Origin: Rhyacichthys aspro
Lineage: Eukaryota; Chordata; Actinopteri; Gobiiformes; Rhyacichthyidae
Length of the DNA: 64,000 nt
Reading direction: 5' to 3'
Assembly: GCA_036850595.1 (NCBI GenBank)
Contig: CM072148.1
Coordinates: 973,160 to 1,037,159 of the forward strand
Position numbers and translations under genes: made by a program. The notes beneath the pieces are model-generated. The model was not told the origin of the DNA, made no database searches, and saw nothing but the letters and a program-made list of their open reading frames with translations. Positions within the stretch are counted from its first letter, which is position 1. Each line of letters begins with the position of its first letter. Positions 9,825 through 20,267 of the stretch are shown piece by piece.

Positions 9825-10337
9825 AAGCATTTGTATTTCTTTATCTCAGTTTCTAAAAGTCACGATACTCTCTCACCTCGTCTCTTGTTGCTCAACGACA
9901 TGTCTGTAATATCTATTAACTGTCATCAGAAAAGAACACTACTTGCTGGCTTGACTGCTGTAAAAAAGTCTTCCACAGTGGATCAATACTTTTGGGGACA
10001 TTGTGAATATGGAATTATCAGAGGCCAAAATGCATGGAGCCAAACAGAAAAGCATGACTTTCTGGACTAAATCTTCAGCTGATATTAACAGCTTCACAGG
10101 AAACTGATGTGAAACTGATGTGTGCTATAATAATGTAATCATGTAGAACTGTGTTCCAGGAACACTAATATTATTTTAGATGAATGAACCAGAATGAAAA
10201 TGAAGCTGAGATGTTGCAGGGGGTGGTTTGGGATGAGCTCGGGGGGTATTTATCATGTTATTATTGTTTATACGGGGATATATAATTATAAATATCTCCT
10301 GTTTATTTACTTTTTGTTGTTTTGTGGTAAAGAAAAA
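9825..10337 (+). mobile_element. 5'-truncated L1-like LINE tail, copy 1
   Basis: Plus-strand frame 9831-10070 encodes an L1/Tx1-like ORF2 end, with KRTLLAGLTAVKKS followed by a C-terminal tail and UTR. It is almost base-for-base identical to 11540-12053, which extends further upstream. This copy starts at AGAAGCATTTG, as expected for 5' truncation or for a duplication breakpoint. Confidence 0.65.
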
Positions 10338-10458
10338 TACAAATGTGATCATTAAAAACTAAACAAAACCATAATATCACAGTAACTTCAGCTCAGTCTG
10401 ATGGAAGTAACTAATAACAAATACAACACACATACATTTATACATACAACAATAACTA

Positions 10459-11069
10459 CATTTATTACATTTAATCTGGATTTGTCCCAGAGCCTCCTCT
10501 GTTCTTTAGTCACGTCACATTTTTACTGGTTATTGATCATTCATTAAACATCATTGACTAAAGAGTAACTAGTAACTAATATTACACCAGTCATTTCTAC
10601 TTTTACTTGAGTACTTTTATTAGTAACTGAGTATTATTTTGTCCATGTAACAGTACTTTTACTGGAGTACAGAGTCTCAGTTCTGTTTCCACTGAATGCT
10701 CTTAATACAGTGTTCCATTGAATATTTGATTTGACAGTGAAGCTCTGAGCAGTTCCTTCATAAACAACAGTGAGTGGAGCAGAAATGTCAGAGCTTTTCT
10801 GGATGTAGTTCTGTTCATGAATGAGGTGGAGCTGTTAATGAACATGTGAACTGTGTAACAGTAACAGACACTGACCTCAGAGTCTCCAGTCGACAGTCTG
10901 GACTCTGCAGAAAACCACACAGATGCTCCACTCCTGAGTCCTTCAGGTCTGGGTTATCCTCCAGACCCAGTTCTCTCAGATGTGAGGGGTTGGACTTCAG
11001 AGCTGAGACCAGAGAAGAACAACTGGACTCTGACAAACTGCAGCCCCTCAATCTGAATAAAGAATAAAT
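10459..11069. repeat. Duplicated LRR-exon block, copy 1
   Basis: This ~611-bp block matches 12919-13529 nearly base for base. Both contain an intron 3' of the exon (including the repeat-like 'acttttactggagtac' stretch), one LRR exon and its acceptor. Small indels distinguish them. The differences concentrate inside the LRR exon. Confidence 0.9.
10876..11052 (-). CDS. NLR LRR exon 3
   Basis: 177-bp exon with acceptor CAG at 11053-11055 and donor GTCAGT below 10876. It encodes one fish-NLR LRR pair: LRGCSLSESSCSSL...LRELGLEDNPDL...CRLETLR. It is the near twin of LRR exon 2, differing mainly at exposed positions of the LxxLxLxxN motif. Confidence 0.9.
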
Positions 11070-14000
11070 GAAGAAGATAGATGATAAAACTATTTAAATT
11101 GTTTTTAAATAAAGATTTTGTTGTTCATTTCACTTTTTTTTAACTGTTATTTACTTGATTATTTTGATTTTGTGTCTTTTTTGTGAATATTTGTAGATAT
11201 TATGTGTATCTTTCTAAATTCTACATTTCTATCTGTTCTTATTAACAGTGATGTAACAACAGCTAAATCTGACAACATTATCACATCATCATTGGTCCAG
11301 AGACTTACACGTTTCCTTGGGCAATAACAACTGGAATAATAGATGGAAAACTATTAATACTTCATCTAAAAACCCACATCATCAGATTATTCATTTAATT
11401 TCATTGATAGAACTTATTTTACGTCTCAAAAAGGTTCAAGATGAACCTTAACACTACACCTTTATGTGATAAATGCCCAGAAACTGTTATTGCTTCTTTA
11501 ATCCATGTTTTATGAATGTAGAGAAGTAGGACTGTTCAGAGAAGCATTTGTATTTCTTTATCTCAGTTTCTAAAAGTCACGATACTCTCTCACCTCGTCT
11601 CTTGTTGCTCAATGACATGTCTGTAATATCTATTAACTGTCATCAGAAAAGAACACTACTTGCTGGCTTGACTGCTGTAAAAAAGTCTTCCACAGTGGAT
11701 CAATACTTTTGGGGACATTGTGAATATGGAATTATCAGAGGCCAAAATGCATGGAGCCAAACAGAAAAGCATGACTTTCTGGACTAAATCTTCAGCTGAT
11801 ATTAACAGCTTCACAGGAAACTGATGTGAAACTGATGTGTGCTATAATAATGTAATCATGTAGAACTGTGTTCCAGGAACACTAATATTATTTTAGATGA
11901 ATGAACCAGAATGAAAATGAAGCTGAGATGTTGCAGGGGGTGGTTTGGGATGAGCTCGGGGGGTATTTATCATGTTATTATTGTTTATACGGGGATATAT
12001 AATTATAAATATCTCCTGTTTATTTACTTTTTGTTGTTTTGTGGTAAATAAAAATAAAAATGATCCTTTTTATTGTAATTCACTTATATAATAATAATCT
12101 CTTTGTGTGCAGCCTACTTTTCTGATTCCAGTCAATGTTAAAGCGCTCAGCTGCTTGTTTCTGACTGCGCTCGTTCTCAGCTCTGTTCCTTCACAAAGAG
12201 CTCAGACGGCTGTCAGTGACCTCTGACCTGAGCTCACATGGGCCTCTACCACAAGTCCCACCTGTATCATACTGTTCTCTGATTGGACGCTGGTGCGACA
12301 GAGCGGATTAGTTTAGTCTGGTCACTGAGCGGGAGGCCGGACTGACGGCTGTAATCCAAATAGAACCACAACGCAGAGAAACAGAGGGTTTGAAGGAGTT
12401 TGCAGCGACTTGTGAGTCTCTCACTAATGTGTAGAGTCACAACTAAGAACTACATCAAAGTAATAACATGTAGAGGCTGTGTTGTTCCTAAAAGTCCATG
12501 TTCTGTGTGAGGTTAAAGGAACAGTGGCAGTAGCTCAGAGAAGGAGAGGCTGAAGGCCAGTCTGAGGTCAGCTCTGGGTTTCAGGAGCTACATGGGACAC
12601 ATGGGGCTGGTTACAGCAAAACAATCACCTGAGTCAATGTTGTGGTTAGGACTCATTCAAATACCTCTGTTTAGTGAGGCCCTGAAGTTTAGGTTGGTGC
12701 AGGTAGGTCTTAACCTCACATTGAGAAAGGAGCACTATGTGAGTCTTGTCACAGTCAGGGTCTGAAGTCTGGGTTAGTCCTGGTTTAGTCCTGGTTTAGT
12801 CCTGGTTTAGAGCTGCTTTTAAAGCTTGTTTAGTCTTAGTTTGGTCCTGTTCTAGTTTCAGTTGAGTCCTTCTTTTAGAACCTGATAAAAACACTGATAA
12901 ACTCATATAAAGCCCCTGTTTATTACATTTAATCTGGATTTGTCCCAGAGCCTCCTCTGTTCTTTAGTCACGTCACATTTTTACTGGTTATTGATCATTC
13001 ATTAAACATCATTGACTCAAGAGTAACTAGTCACTAATATTACACCAGTCATTTCTACTTTTACTTGAGTACATGGAACACCAGTACTTTTATTAGTAAC
13101 TGAGTATTATTTTGTCCATGTAACAGTACTTTTACTGGAGTACAGAGTCTCAGTTCTGTTTCCACTGAATGCTCTTAATACAGTGTTCCATTGAATATTT
13201 GATTTGACAGTGAAGCTCTGAGCAGTTCCTTCATAAACAACAGTGAGAGGAGCTTTTCTGGATGTAGTTCTGTTCATGAATGAGGTGGAGCTGTTAATGA
13301 ACATGTGAACTGTGTAACAGTAACAGACACTGACCTCAGAGTCTCCAGTCGACAGTCTGGACTCTGCAGAAAACCACACAGATGCTCCACTCCTGAGTCC
13401 TTCAGGTCTGGGTTATGGTCCAGATCCAGGACTCTCAGATGTGAGGGGTTGGACTTCAGAGCTGAGGCCAGAGAAGAACAGCTGGACTCTGACAAACTGC
13501 AGCCCCTCAATCTGAATAAAGAATAAATGACTTATTGATAAGTGATTTATGTCCTGGTTTTTCATCCAAAGTCATCACAGCATTGATCTGAGTCATGTGA
13601 CTCTGATCAGAACCATCTGCTCTGTTCATGACGACACCTTCTCCGTTTGTTTGGCGTCAGTCTCAGAGCTCGTCTTCTCTTCTTCCTCAAGATCTAACAG
13701 ATCCTACTGTTTTAATTGACAGAGACCTGACAAAGCAGTCTTCATTGAGTCACAGTAAAACCCTTCAACTACAGCCTGGTCCCATTATAAAAGTCTTTAT
13801 GTGGCTCAGGGCAGAAAGTTCTAACAATGAAGGATATTTTAGTCAAAAGAAGTCTTTGGTCGTTGGACTGAGTTCAGTCACAGTTAATGCTTATTGTCAA
13901 AGAGTCTCACAGTGTGACTGGGGCTTAGGTCTGAACCAACATTAAGAGGAAGACAGAGGTCAACTCTTATAGAAGCAAAAGTAATAGAGACATCAGTGAA

Positions 14001-17000
14001 AGAACCAGGACTCACTTCTGGAACGAGTCAAAGATAAATGAAGTCACTTGTTCCTTTGGTTCAGATCCACTCTCAGTGGAATTATACATTTATTTTGTCA
14101 ATAACCTTTACATTTCATTAAAGCATTAGTGAAACCTCCTGATCTCTGCAGAGGAACTAAAGCAAAGGTAAAGTGAACTGACCTCAGAGTCTCCAGTCGA
14201 CAGTTTGGACTCTGGAGTCCATCACACAACTCTGTCATTCCTGAGTCCACCTCTAGGTTCCAGTTCAGGTCTAAGACTCTCAGGTGAGAGGGACTGGACT
14301 TCAGAGAAGACACCACGACTTCAAGGTGAACTTTTGAGAGTCCACAAGAAGAAAGACTGTAAATATAGAATAAATGTAGTGAATAATACACAGTGTGTTT
14401 ATTAAATGAAGGTTTGGAGACATTTAAAATATGAATAAAATGACACAGATTTACAGCAGTAATATTCCAGTAGGACTTACTCAGCTTTTCTACAGTTCCT
14501 CACGGCTGGGATCAGTCTCAGTCGTCCTTCACGTGATGTGTAGTACTTCTTCAGGTCCAGCTCCTCCAGGACCTCCTCTGACATCTGCAGCATGTAGGCC
14601 AGAGCTGAACACTGGATCTCAGAGAGCGTCTCTGATCTGTTCCCTGACTTCAGGAAGTCCTGGATCTGCTGATGGACCGAGCGGTCGTTTAACTCTGTCA
14701 GACAGTGGAAGATGTTGATGCTTCTGTCAGGAGAGATATCTCCTGTGTTCATCTCCTTCAGGTTGTTGATGACTCTTTGTCTCATCTTAGAGTCGGTCTG
14801 TGTTGGACCCAGCAGAGCTCCCAGAAGCCTCTGGTTGGACTCCAGAGAGAGGCCGTGAAGGAAGCGCACAAACAGGTCCATGTGGCCATTTGGACTTTGG
14901 AGAGACTCCTCCGTGGCTTTCATGAGGAAGATGTCTAGTGTTGAGTTCTGTTTCCAGACTCTCAGAAACCTCTTCAGTTTCTCTGTGTTCTTCTTGTTGA
15001 AGCAGTGGTGTTTGTAAACTGCAGCCAGAAACTCCTGGACGCTCAGATGAACGAAGCAGTAGACTGATTTGTGGAAGATGTCCTTCTCTCGTTTGAAGAT
15101 CTCTGTACAAAGTCCTGAGTAGACCGAGGCCTCGGTCAGGTCCAGACCCACCTGCTGCAGGTCTTCTTGGTAAAACATGATGTTTCCTTTCTGCAGATGT
15201 TCAAAGGCCAGCCTCCCCAGCTTCAGAAGGACTCGACAGTCGGCCTGTGTCAGCTGTAGACGAGTGGAACGTTGGTACTTGAGCCTCTTCCTGTGAGTCT
15301 GCACCAGCAGGAAGTGTGCGTACATGTCGGTCAGGGTCTGGGGCAGTGGTCCTCTCTGCTCGGTTCCCAACATGTGGTCCAGGACTGTGGCTGTGATCCA
15401 GCAGAAGACTGGGATCTGGCACATGATGTGGAGGCTCCTGGACGTCTTGATGTGGGAGAGGACTCTGTCACACAGCTCTTCATCTGTGAACCTCTTCCTG
15501 AAGTACTCCTCCTTCTGGGCCTCAGCCACGAAGCCCCTGACCTCTGTGACCCTGTCCACGCACCTCGCAGGGATCCGATTGGCCGCCGCCGGTCGGGAGG
15601 TGATCCATATAAGGGCGGAAGGAAGCAGCGTGCCTCTGATGAGGTTTACCAACAGCACGTTGACCTGTGACCCCGTCGTGACCTCAGAGATGACCTCACA
15701 GTGTAAATCCAGAGGCAGTCTGCTCTCGTCGAGGCCGTCGAAGATGAACAGGAGTTTACTGTCGGCCAGCGTCTCTGCCGTCAGCTTCTGGAGCGTTGGA
15801 TAGAAAAGCTGTATCAGCGTCAGCAGACTGTAGCTCTGCTCTGGGACCAGGTTCAGCTCTCTGAACGACAGGGGCACCACCAGATCCACCTCCTGGTTCT
15901 CTAAGCCCTGGGCCCAGTCCAGAGTGAACTTCAGAACCGAGAAGGTCTTTCCGACTCCGGCCACGCCGTTGGTCAGCACCGCTCTGATGGGCTTCTGATC
16001 GGACGCTAACTCTTTAAAGATGTCGTGGCACCTGATTGGAGCGTCGTGGACGGTCTTCTTGGACTGAGTCTCCAGCTGATTGACCTCATGTTGGGTACTG
16101 ACCTCTTCACTGACCTCTGTGATGTACAGATCAGTGTAGATCCTGTTCAGAGCCGTTCTTCCTCCTGTTTCAGTTCCTTCAGACACACTTTCACATCTCT
16201 GCTGCAGACTCCTCTTATGCTCACCTGGAACCAGAGGAAACATGCTTTAAACAGACGTTGAGTCAATGTAGAAGAATAAAGTTGAACTAAATGGAAAACA
16301 TCAGAAAAAACAATGGTTTCAACAGAGTTTCATCTTTGTTTCTGTTTAAAAATAGAGGCATTAGTTCTATCACAGAGAGGACAAACTGAACACTGCTGAA
16401 GGAGAAGCACACTCAGGTTTATTCTGTGAACACACACTTGAACAAAGGTTTAGGACTTTTATGAACTCCCTCCAGAATAAAATACTTGAGACCTGACAGA
16501 AAAGAGTGACGGAGCTGAGGACAGACCAATATAATCAGATGGACGTGACGGCTTCTGTTTGAATGAACTCATGGAGCATAAGCCTCACAAAACCCTCAAC
16601 AACACAGTCAGAGTCAGGACCCATCACTGAAGAGAACATGTATCATGATGAAACCTGTCATTTACAGAGTCTCCACTAGATGTCTCCACAAACTACTGCA
16701 CCTTTAAAGAGATACACCTGGATGAACTGAATAAAACTCAAACTATAAAAGAGGATGGACAGTCTTACTGTGTAAAGTGCTGTGGATGTCCAGTCTTTGT
16801 CTTTGTCCACACTGGGGACAGGACTGTGGACCAGACTGGTCCCAGTTTGAAGAGAGACACTGTCTGCAGAAGCAGTGTCCACAGCTGGTAGAGACTGGAT
16901 CAGTCAGGACGCTCTGACACAGACGACAGGACGATGGGCCGTCACCAGGACTCTCTCTGTCACATCAACACATTCATTAAAACAGCTTTACAAAGGTCAC

Positions 17001-17924
17001 AGCCTGGTCCCTGCTTTTGGACTAAAACACTGACCCCTCCATTTCACCTGTTTCTGGAAATGGAGCCATTCATGAAACTAACTCATTTCACTGGAGTCAG
17101 ATTCTGTCTCATCCTCTCACTTTAAATCTGAGCTAAAATGAAGAAATTAGAGCTGAGTTATTACTGACAGATACAAACTCAGTTTTATAACAGCTGACCA
17201 TAAACAGGACAGTCTTCCTTTGGACTGAATGTGTCCTGAAGGTCTGTCTGTGTATTAATGCATGTATAATCTTAACCCTTTCAAGCACAGTAGAGTAATA
17301 CACATCTTTTTTTCAGGACGATCTGGGCTCAGAATATGTATGAAATAAAGTTATGTCACATGACGGGATTAAAAGTTATATGACTATATAAACAAACAAA
17401 AGTTTACAGAATTTATGATGTAAATATAAATGATATTAGTGCATCACTTACAGCAGATTCTGTGGAGCTCCAGGTTCATTACTGAAGTTTATAGGAGGGT
17501 CCATGGACCAGTCACTCTTCAGAGACACACAGCTGGACCCTGGAGACACTGCTCTCTGTTTGTGATCATCTCTAAAACAACAGGATTTATTACAGTGTGT
17601 GTTAATAAGCAGCAGTGAGCACTTCCTCTGACTCTGTTGTGTTCAGAAAACACACACTTTACAGTTTCCTTCAGACACAATCTTGTTATTTTTGGGCCTG
17701 AGCCTCAGTTAAAGCAGTGGGCTCCATGAATGTGTCCTGTGCTGTTTCAGGTGAACCACAGTGTTCTTAAATCAAACACAAACAGATGATGATGGGACTC
17801 ACTGTGTTGGAGCGGGCCCTGGCTCAGTGCTGCCATCTGCAGGTTCCTTCATGAACACACCTCTCTCTTTATAATGACTCTGTGAAGACTGTGGCTCCTC
17901 TTCGTTCACACTCACTTTATCCAT
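10876..17924 (-). CDS. NLR immune receptor gene (RING - FISNA - NACHT - LRR), coding exons joined
   Basis: Seven minus-strand exons with GT-AG borders and matching phases: 17803-17924, 17452-17571, 16769-16956, 14481-16224, 14183-14356, 13335-13511 and 10876-11052. Together they code for about 900 residues. The product is a cytosolic fish-type NLR (NLRC3-like / NLR-C group), expected to sense microbial or stress signals, bind ATP through NACHT and oligomerise. The NACHT exon is fully open. The last LRR exon ends in phase 2, and I see no further exon or B30.2 domain before the LINE region. The gene may end by reading about 20 codons into the following sequence to a TGA near 10815, or a distal exon may be missing. 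Which family member it is cannot be told. Confidence 0.88.
11070..11539 (+). mobile_element. Upstream part of L1-like LINE copy 2
   Basis: AT-rich sequence. From about 11290 it carries decayed L1-like ORF2 text (LINE-like zinc-knuckle end with several stops) that leads directly into the tail at 11540. Nothing else recognisable is seen between 11070 and 11290. Confidence 0.45.
11540..12053 (+). mobile_element. L1-like LINE tail, copy 2
   Basis: Nearly identical to 9825-10337, with the same 79-codon frame and UTR. Together with the two LRR blocks the order is tail-LRR block-tail-LRR block. This suggests either a tandem duplication of the locus or two insertions of one young element flanking the exons. 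Confidence 0.65.
12054..12918. other. Unique intronic spacer between the two LRR blocks
   Basis: No coding exon recognised. Around 12290-12420 a GC-richer stretch ends in CGACTTGTGAGTCTC, which looks like a plus-strand 5' UTR exon with a splice donor, but nothing downstream supports it. A short tandem repeat of GTCCTGGTTTA (three or four units) lies at about 12777-12810. Confidence 0.4.
12919..13529. repeat. Duplicated LRR-exon block, copy 2
   Basis: Partner of 10459-11069. It has an extra ~13 bp at about 13072 and lacks about 15 bp near 13245 relative to copy 1. It contains LRR exon 2 at 13335-13511. Confidence 0.9.
13335..13511 (-). CDS. NLR LRR exon 2
   Basis: 177-bp exon with acceptor CAG above 13511 and donor GTCAGT below 13335. 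It encodes LRGCSLSESSCSSLASAL...LRVLDLDHNPDL...CRLETLR. Phase matches LRR exon 1 (ends AG) and LRR exon 3 (starts A), so AG+A gives the shared Arg. Confidence 0.92.
14183..14356 (-). CDS. NLR LRR exon 1
   Basis: 174-bp exon, the standard size for fish NLR LRR exons. It encodes SLSSCGLSKVHLEVVVSSL, then LRVLDLNWNLEVDSG and CRLETLR. Acceptor ACAG at 14357-14360 and donor GTCAGT below 14183 are clear. Confidence 0.93.
14481..16224 (-). CDS. NLR FISNA-NACHT exon
   Basis: A 1744-bp exon, open throughout. It has acceptor TTCCAG above 16224 and the strong donor GTAAGT at 14475-14480. The FISNA segment (LNRIYTDLYITE, QHEVNQLET, CHDIFKEL) leads into NACHT with Walker A GVAGVGKT, Walker B LLFIFDGLDE and sensor-like ITSRPAAA. 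Winged-helix/NAD2-like regions follow (MCQIPVFCW, LTDMYAHFL, CFVHLSVQEFLAAVY) up to IPAVRNCRKA. These are the expected nucleotide-binding and oligomerisation elements, and no catalytic motif is missing. The large single exon is characteristic of fish NLR genes. Confidence 0.96.
16769..16956 (-). CDS. NLR RING-finger exon
   Basis: 188-bp minus-strand exon, acceptor TGACAG above 16956 and donor GTAAGA below 16769. It encodes CRLCQSVLTDPVSTSCGHCFCRQC split as short motifs: CRLC, SCGHCFCRQC and CPQC. The spacing C-X2-C, C-X-H-X2-C-X2-C, C-X2-C is that of a C3HC4 RING. RINGs usually recruit an E2 ubiquitin enzyme, so ligase activity is possible but not shown. Phases fit both neighbours: the previous exon ends CT, this one starts A, and it ends with A joined to GT of the NACHT exon. 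Confidence 0.85.
16957..17451 (-). other. NLR intron 2-3
   Basis: AT-rich intron between the RING exon and the N-terminal exon 2. No other feature recognised. Confidence 0.7.
17452..17571 (-). CDS. NLR N-terminal exon 2
   Basis: 120-bp exon with acceptor TTTTAG and donor GTAAGT. It encodes SPGSSCVSLKSDWSMDPPINF, a low-complexity linker motif commonly found near the N-terminus of fish NLR-C proteins (SPGPSCVSMKSD-like). No domain function is known to me. Confidence 0.85.
17803..17924 (-). CDS. NLR first coding exon
   Basis: Start ATG at 17924-17922, with CTTTCAG acceptor 8 bp upstream and donor GTGAGT below 17803. It encodes MDKVSVNEEEPQSSQ followed by a short acidic/polar stretch. ATG choice is supported by phase agreement with exon 2 and by the family habit of starting in this short exon. 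Confidence 0.8.
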
Positions 17925-18481
17925 GTCTCAGTCTGAAAGATGAACGAGTCAAACACAGTGAGCTCTGATCATTAGAATAAAGCACCTTATGAATAATTAT
18001 CACAGAAATGATAGAGGCTCAAAGGTCTGATAAATGAACAAACTCAGAGTCTGTTTAACAGTTGGATGAAAGTGTTCAGGCTGATGTTGAATACGGAAAA
18101 CACACTTTAAAACCAACTCGTTCAGAATATAATCATCTACAGGATTTACTCCAAACTAAATGGTACATATTCAACACTTAAAAGAGTCTGTGTTAAACCA
18201 GAGCTGAGTTAAGGCTTTGAAACTTAACTGTTAAAGTAGTTTGATCAAACAAAATAAAGCTTTTTTATAAAGTCTTTCATTTATTTCCGAGTCTTTGCTC
18301 TAAAGATCCGTGGTTTAAGCCTCAGTAAAACGTCCTGGAGACGCCCATGATTCACAAACAGGTTTGTTCTGAGCCAACACTAAACAACAGAAGTAACGCA
18401 GTAAAAGTCCTCTGCTTCTGGAACAGTCCACACTGAGACAACAGCTTTAATCAAGTCAAATAACACTAATGTCGCACTTAC

Positions 18482-18520
18482 CTCAGAACAGTCCAGAGCA
18501 AAATAGAGTCTGTCTCATAC
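18482..18520 (-). other. Probable 5' UTR exon of the NLR gene
   Basis: Minus-strand sequence ending GTTCTGAG followed by a good donor GTAAGT at 18476-18481. It would splice to the acceptor just before the start codon at 17933. The upstream boundary (transcription start) is a guess, placed downstream of the ISRE-like site. Confidence 0.5.
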
Positions 18521-18530
18521 TTTCACTTTC
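18521..18530 (-). promoter_or_regulatory. ISRE-like interferon response site
   Basis: The minus strand reads GAAAGTGAAA, an exact GAAANNGAAA match to the core recognised by IRF/ISGF3 factors. It lies about 40 bp upstream of the proposed first splice donor of the NLR gene, a sensible promoter position. Interferon inducibility is inferred, not shown. Confidence 0.6.
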
Positions 18531-18639
18531 TACCTGCGTCAGGTGTGAGCAGCCCCTCCCCCACATGCGTCAGGTGTGATGTGTCACGTGTACCATTGTA
18601 CCAAATACCTTTGCCACTACTAGCATCCACCATAGAATG

Positions 18640-18965
18640 TATAAATACATATGAAGATACTTTTACGTGTACTTTTTAGGAACAAAATACCTAAATATGA
18701 GCCAAATACACGTAGCTGACTTTGAGGTGGAATAAAAATCTATTTTATTATATAAGTAGAAAATGAAACCTGTTGGACTAAGTACCTCCAGTACTAGTAG
18801 TTTCAATACTATCAAGAACTATAACTGTGTACTTTTGAAGAAATAATTGTAGAAAGTAGCTTCATTTGAGCGAAAAATGACAACATCAGCTGAGTTTGAG
18901 ATGGAATTAAAAGAATATTCTCCATAAGTAGTAAATGAAACCTGTGCCAATCTACTGAATACTAC
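18640..18965. repeat. Diverged tandem pair, ~160-bp unit
   Basis: Two similar units share 'tgtacttttnaggaa', 'atcagctgantttgag', 'tggaatnaaaa' and 'aaatgaaacctgt'. They lie upstream of the NLR promoter. Their origin (transposon or simple duplication) is unclear. Confidence 0.5.
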
Positions 18966-19170
18966 TCTAGTACTACTACTGGGGACTTGAAACGATCAAA
19001 TTTACAATAAAACACGGCTACAACGTTTGAAGAGTCAGTAAACCCGCACCGGCTTCAAAAAGAAGTCTCTCTGATCGATTCTTTTGGTCTAGAAGTCCAA
19101 ACAAACAACCACCGAGAGATTTCATCGATCAGTGAAAAGTGTCCGAGGTTACGTAAACAGTACGTACTCT

Positions 19171-19180
19171 ACTTCCGGGT
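19171..19180 (-). promoter_or_regulatory. ETS-like site (ACCCGGAAGT on minus)
   Basis: The plus strand ACTTCCGGGT is a strong ETS/GABP-type match in the space between the divergent NLR and rexo5 genes. Confidence 0.4.
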
Positions 19181-19357
19181 TTACACAAATAAAAGCAAAT
19201 AAACAAGGTTTACAACATAGAAAAGGTATATGATTTATTTTTTAATAAATTTAAGTTTATTTCTTTCTAAATATATCACAAAATCCGTAATATCATCATT
19301 ATCATATTCGAACAGCTTTGATAATTAGTTGAGGAGAATTTATTTTGAAGAAACCTT

Positions 19358-19366
19358 ACCGGAAGT
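19358..19366 (+). promoter_or_regulatory. ETS-like site ACCGGAAGT, probable rexo5 promoter
   Basis: ACCGGAAGT matches the ETS consensus common at TATA-less housekeeping promoters. It lies about 660 bp upstream of the rexo5 start codon. A 5' UTR exon probably lies just downstream, because the first coding exon is preceded by an acceptor-like TTTTCCACAG at 19994-20003. Confidence 0.5.
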
Positions 19367-20019
19367 TCGTTGCTGTGCTGTGGTGTTTGATGTTCCGTGT
19401 TACAGCTGTTCTCTGGAGCCATGTGTTTCACTGAAAACACCGACTGGAAAAAGACGGGACTTTGTGAACGTTTTGGATTCATTTAAGTAATATTTCTGTT
19501 TATTCTGATGATGTTTATAGGCTTTACAAAAGTAATACCGGGTCAATTCTTTAAGCTAATGTGCTGTAGCCTTTAACAGTGTTGTTCATGTCACTTTATC
19601 TTTAACTCTTAAAACCCAAACCAAGCCTAACCTTCCAGTGTTTCATATTAAATAATAATGTAATGTCTGTTTTATGATAACTGCTTTAAAAGTGAGTTAA
19701 TACAGGACCTCTTTTATTTGTACTCACTGATCTTTTTTAACATGTAATTATACAGTAGCTATAATCCTTAATAATGTTGCAGTGTAATTCAGTTAGTAAT
19801 ATTGTCATTTACAATAACAAAAAAGGCATTCACATAATTAAATCTTAATATTATTACTCACAGTAACACAAAGAAAACACTTTTATATTTTGCTGTGTTT
19901 TATCTAGAATGGGTTTTTCCATTGGTAAACATATTATAAACACACTGATACCAACTTGTTTTCTCTTTTTGGGGCTAAGGAACATTATTTCTATTTTCCA
20001 CAGAGTCCTTGTTTCTGAC

Positions 20020-20267
20020 ATGGACGCCACAGCAGCCTCATGCAACAGTAATAAAAGAAAAGCCTGTTCTGTTGTCGAGGATGAAGGAGCCAAAAGACTA
20101 AAACAAAGTGAGTCCGAGAGCGAGAAGGCCTCAGAACACGGCCGACGTCGTTCTCCTGGGGTCTCGGTGGATCCTGGGCGGCTCCAGGGGCCCGTCTCTG
20201 AGGAGGAGCTGATGGAGCTGCTGCATTACTCTGCTCTGGGGAAAACAGGAGGAGTTAAAAAGCCCAG
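20020..20267 (+). CDS. rexo5: rexo5 exon 1 (N-terminus)
   Basis: Starts MDATAASCNSNKRKACSV, a Lys-rich nuclear-localisation-like stretch (NKRKACSVVEDEGAKRLK is too long to be a single signal but KRK and AKRLK stand out). It ends LLHYSALGKTGG...KP at donor GTGGGT. A longer upstream frame exists, but the acceptor before 20004 makes it 5' UTR or intron. Confidence 0.85.

Noticed and set aside
12290..12420. Possible 5' UTR exon of a plus-strand gene ending at CTTGTGAGT
   Set aside because: No downstream coding exon on the plus strand fits; the region lies inside an NLR intron. Kept only as a remark.
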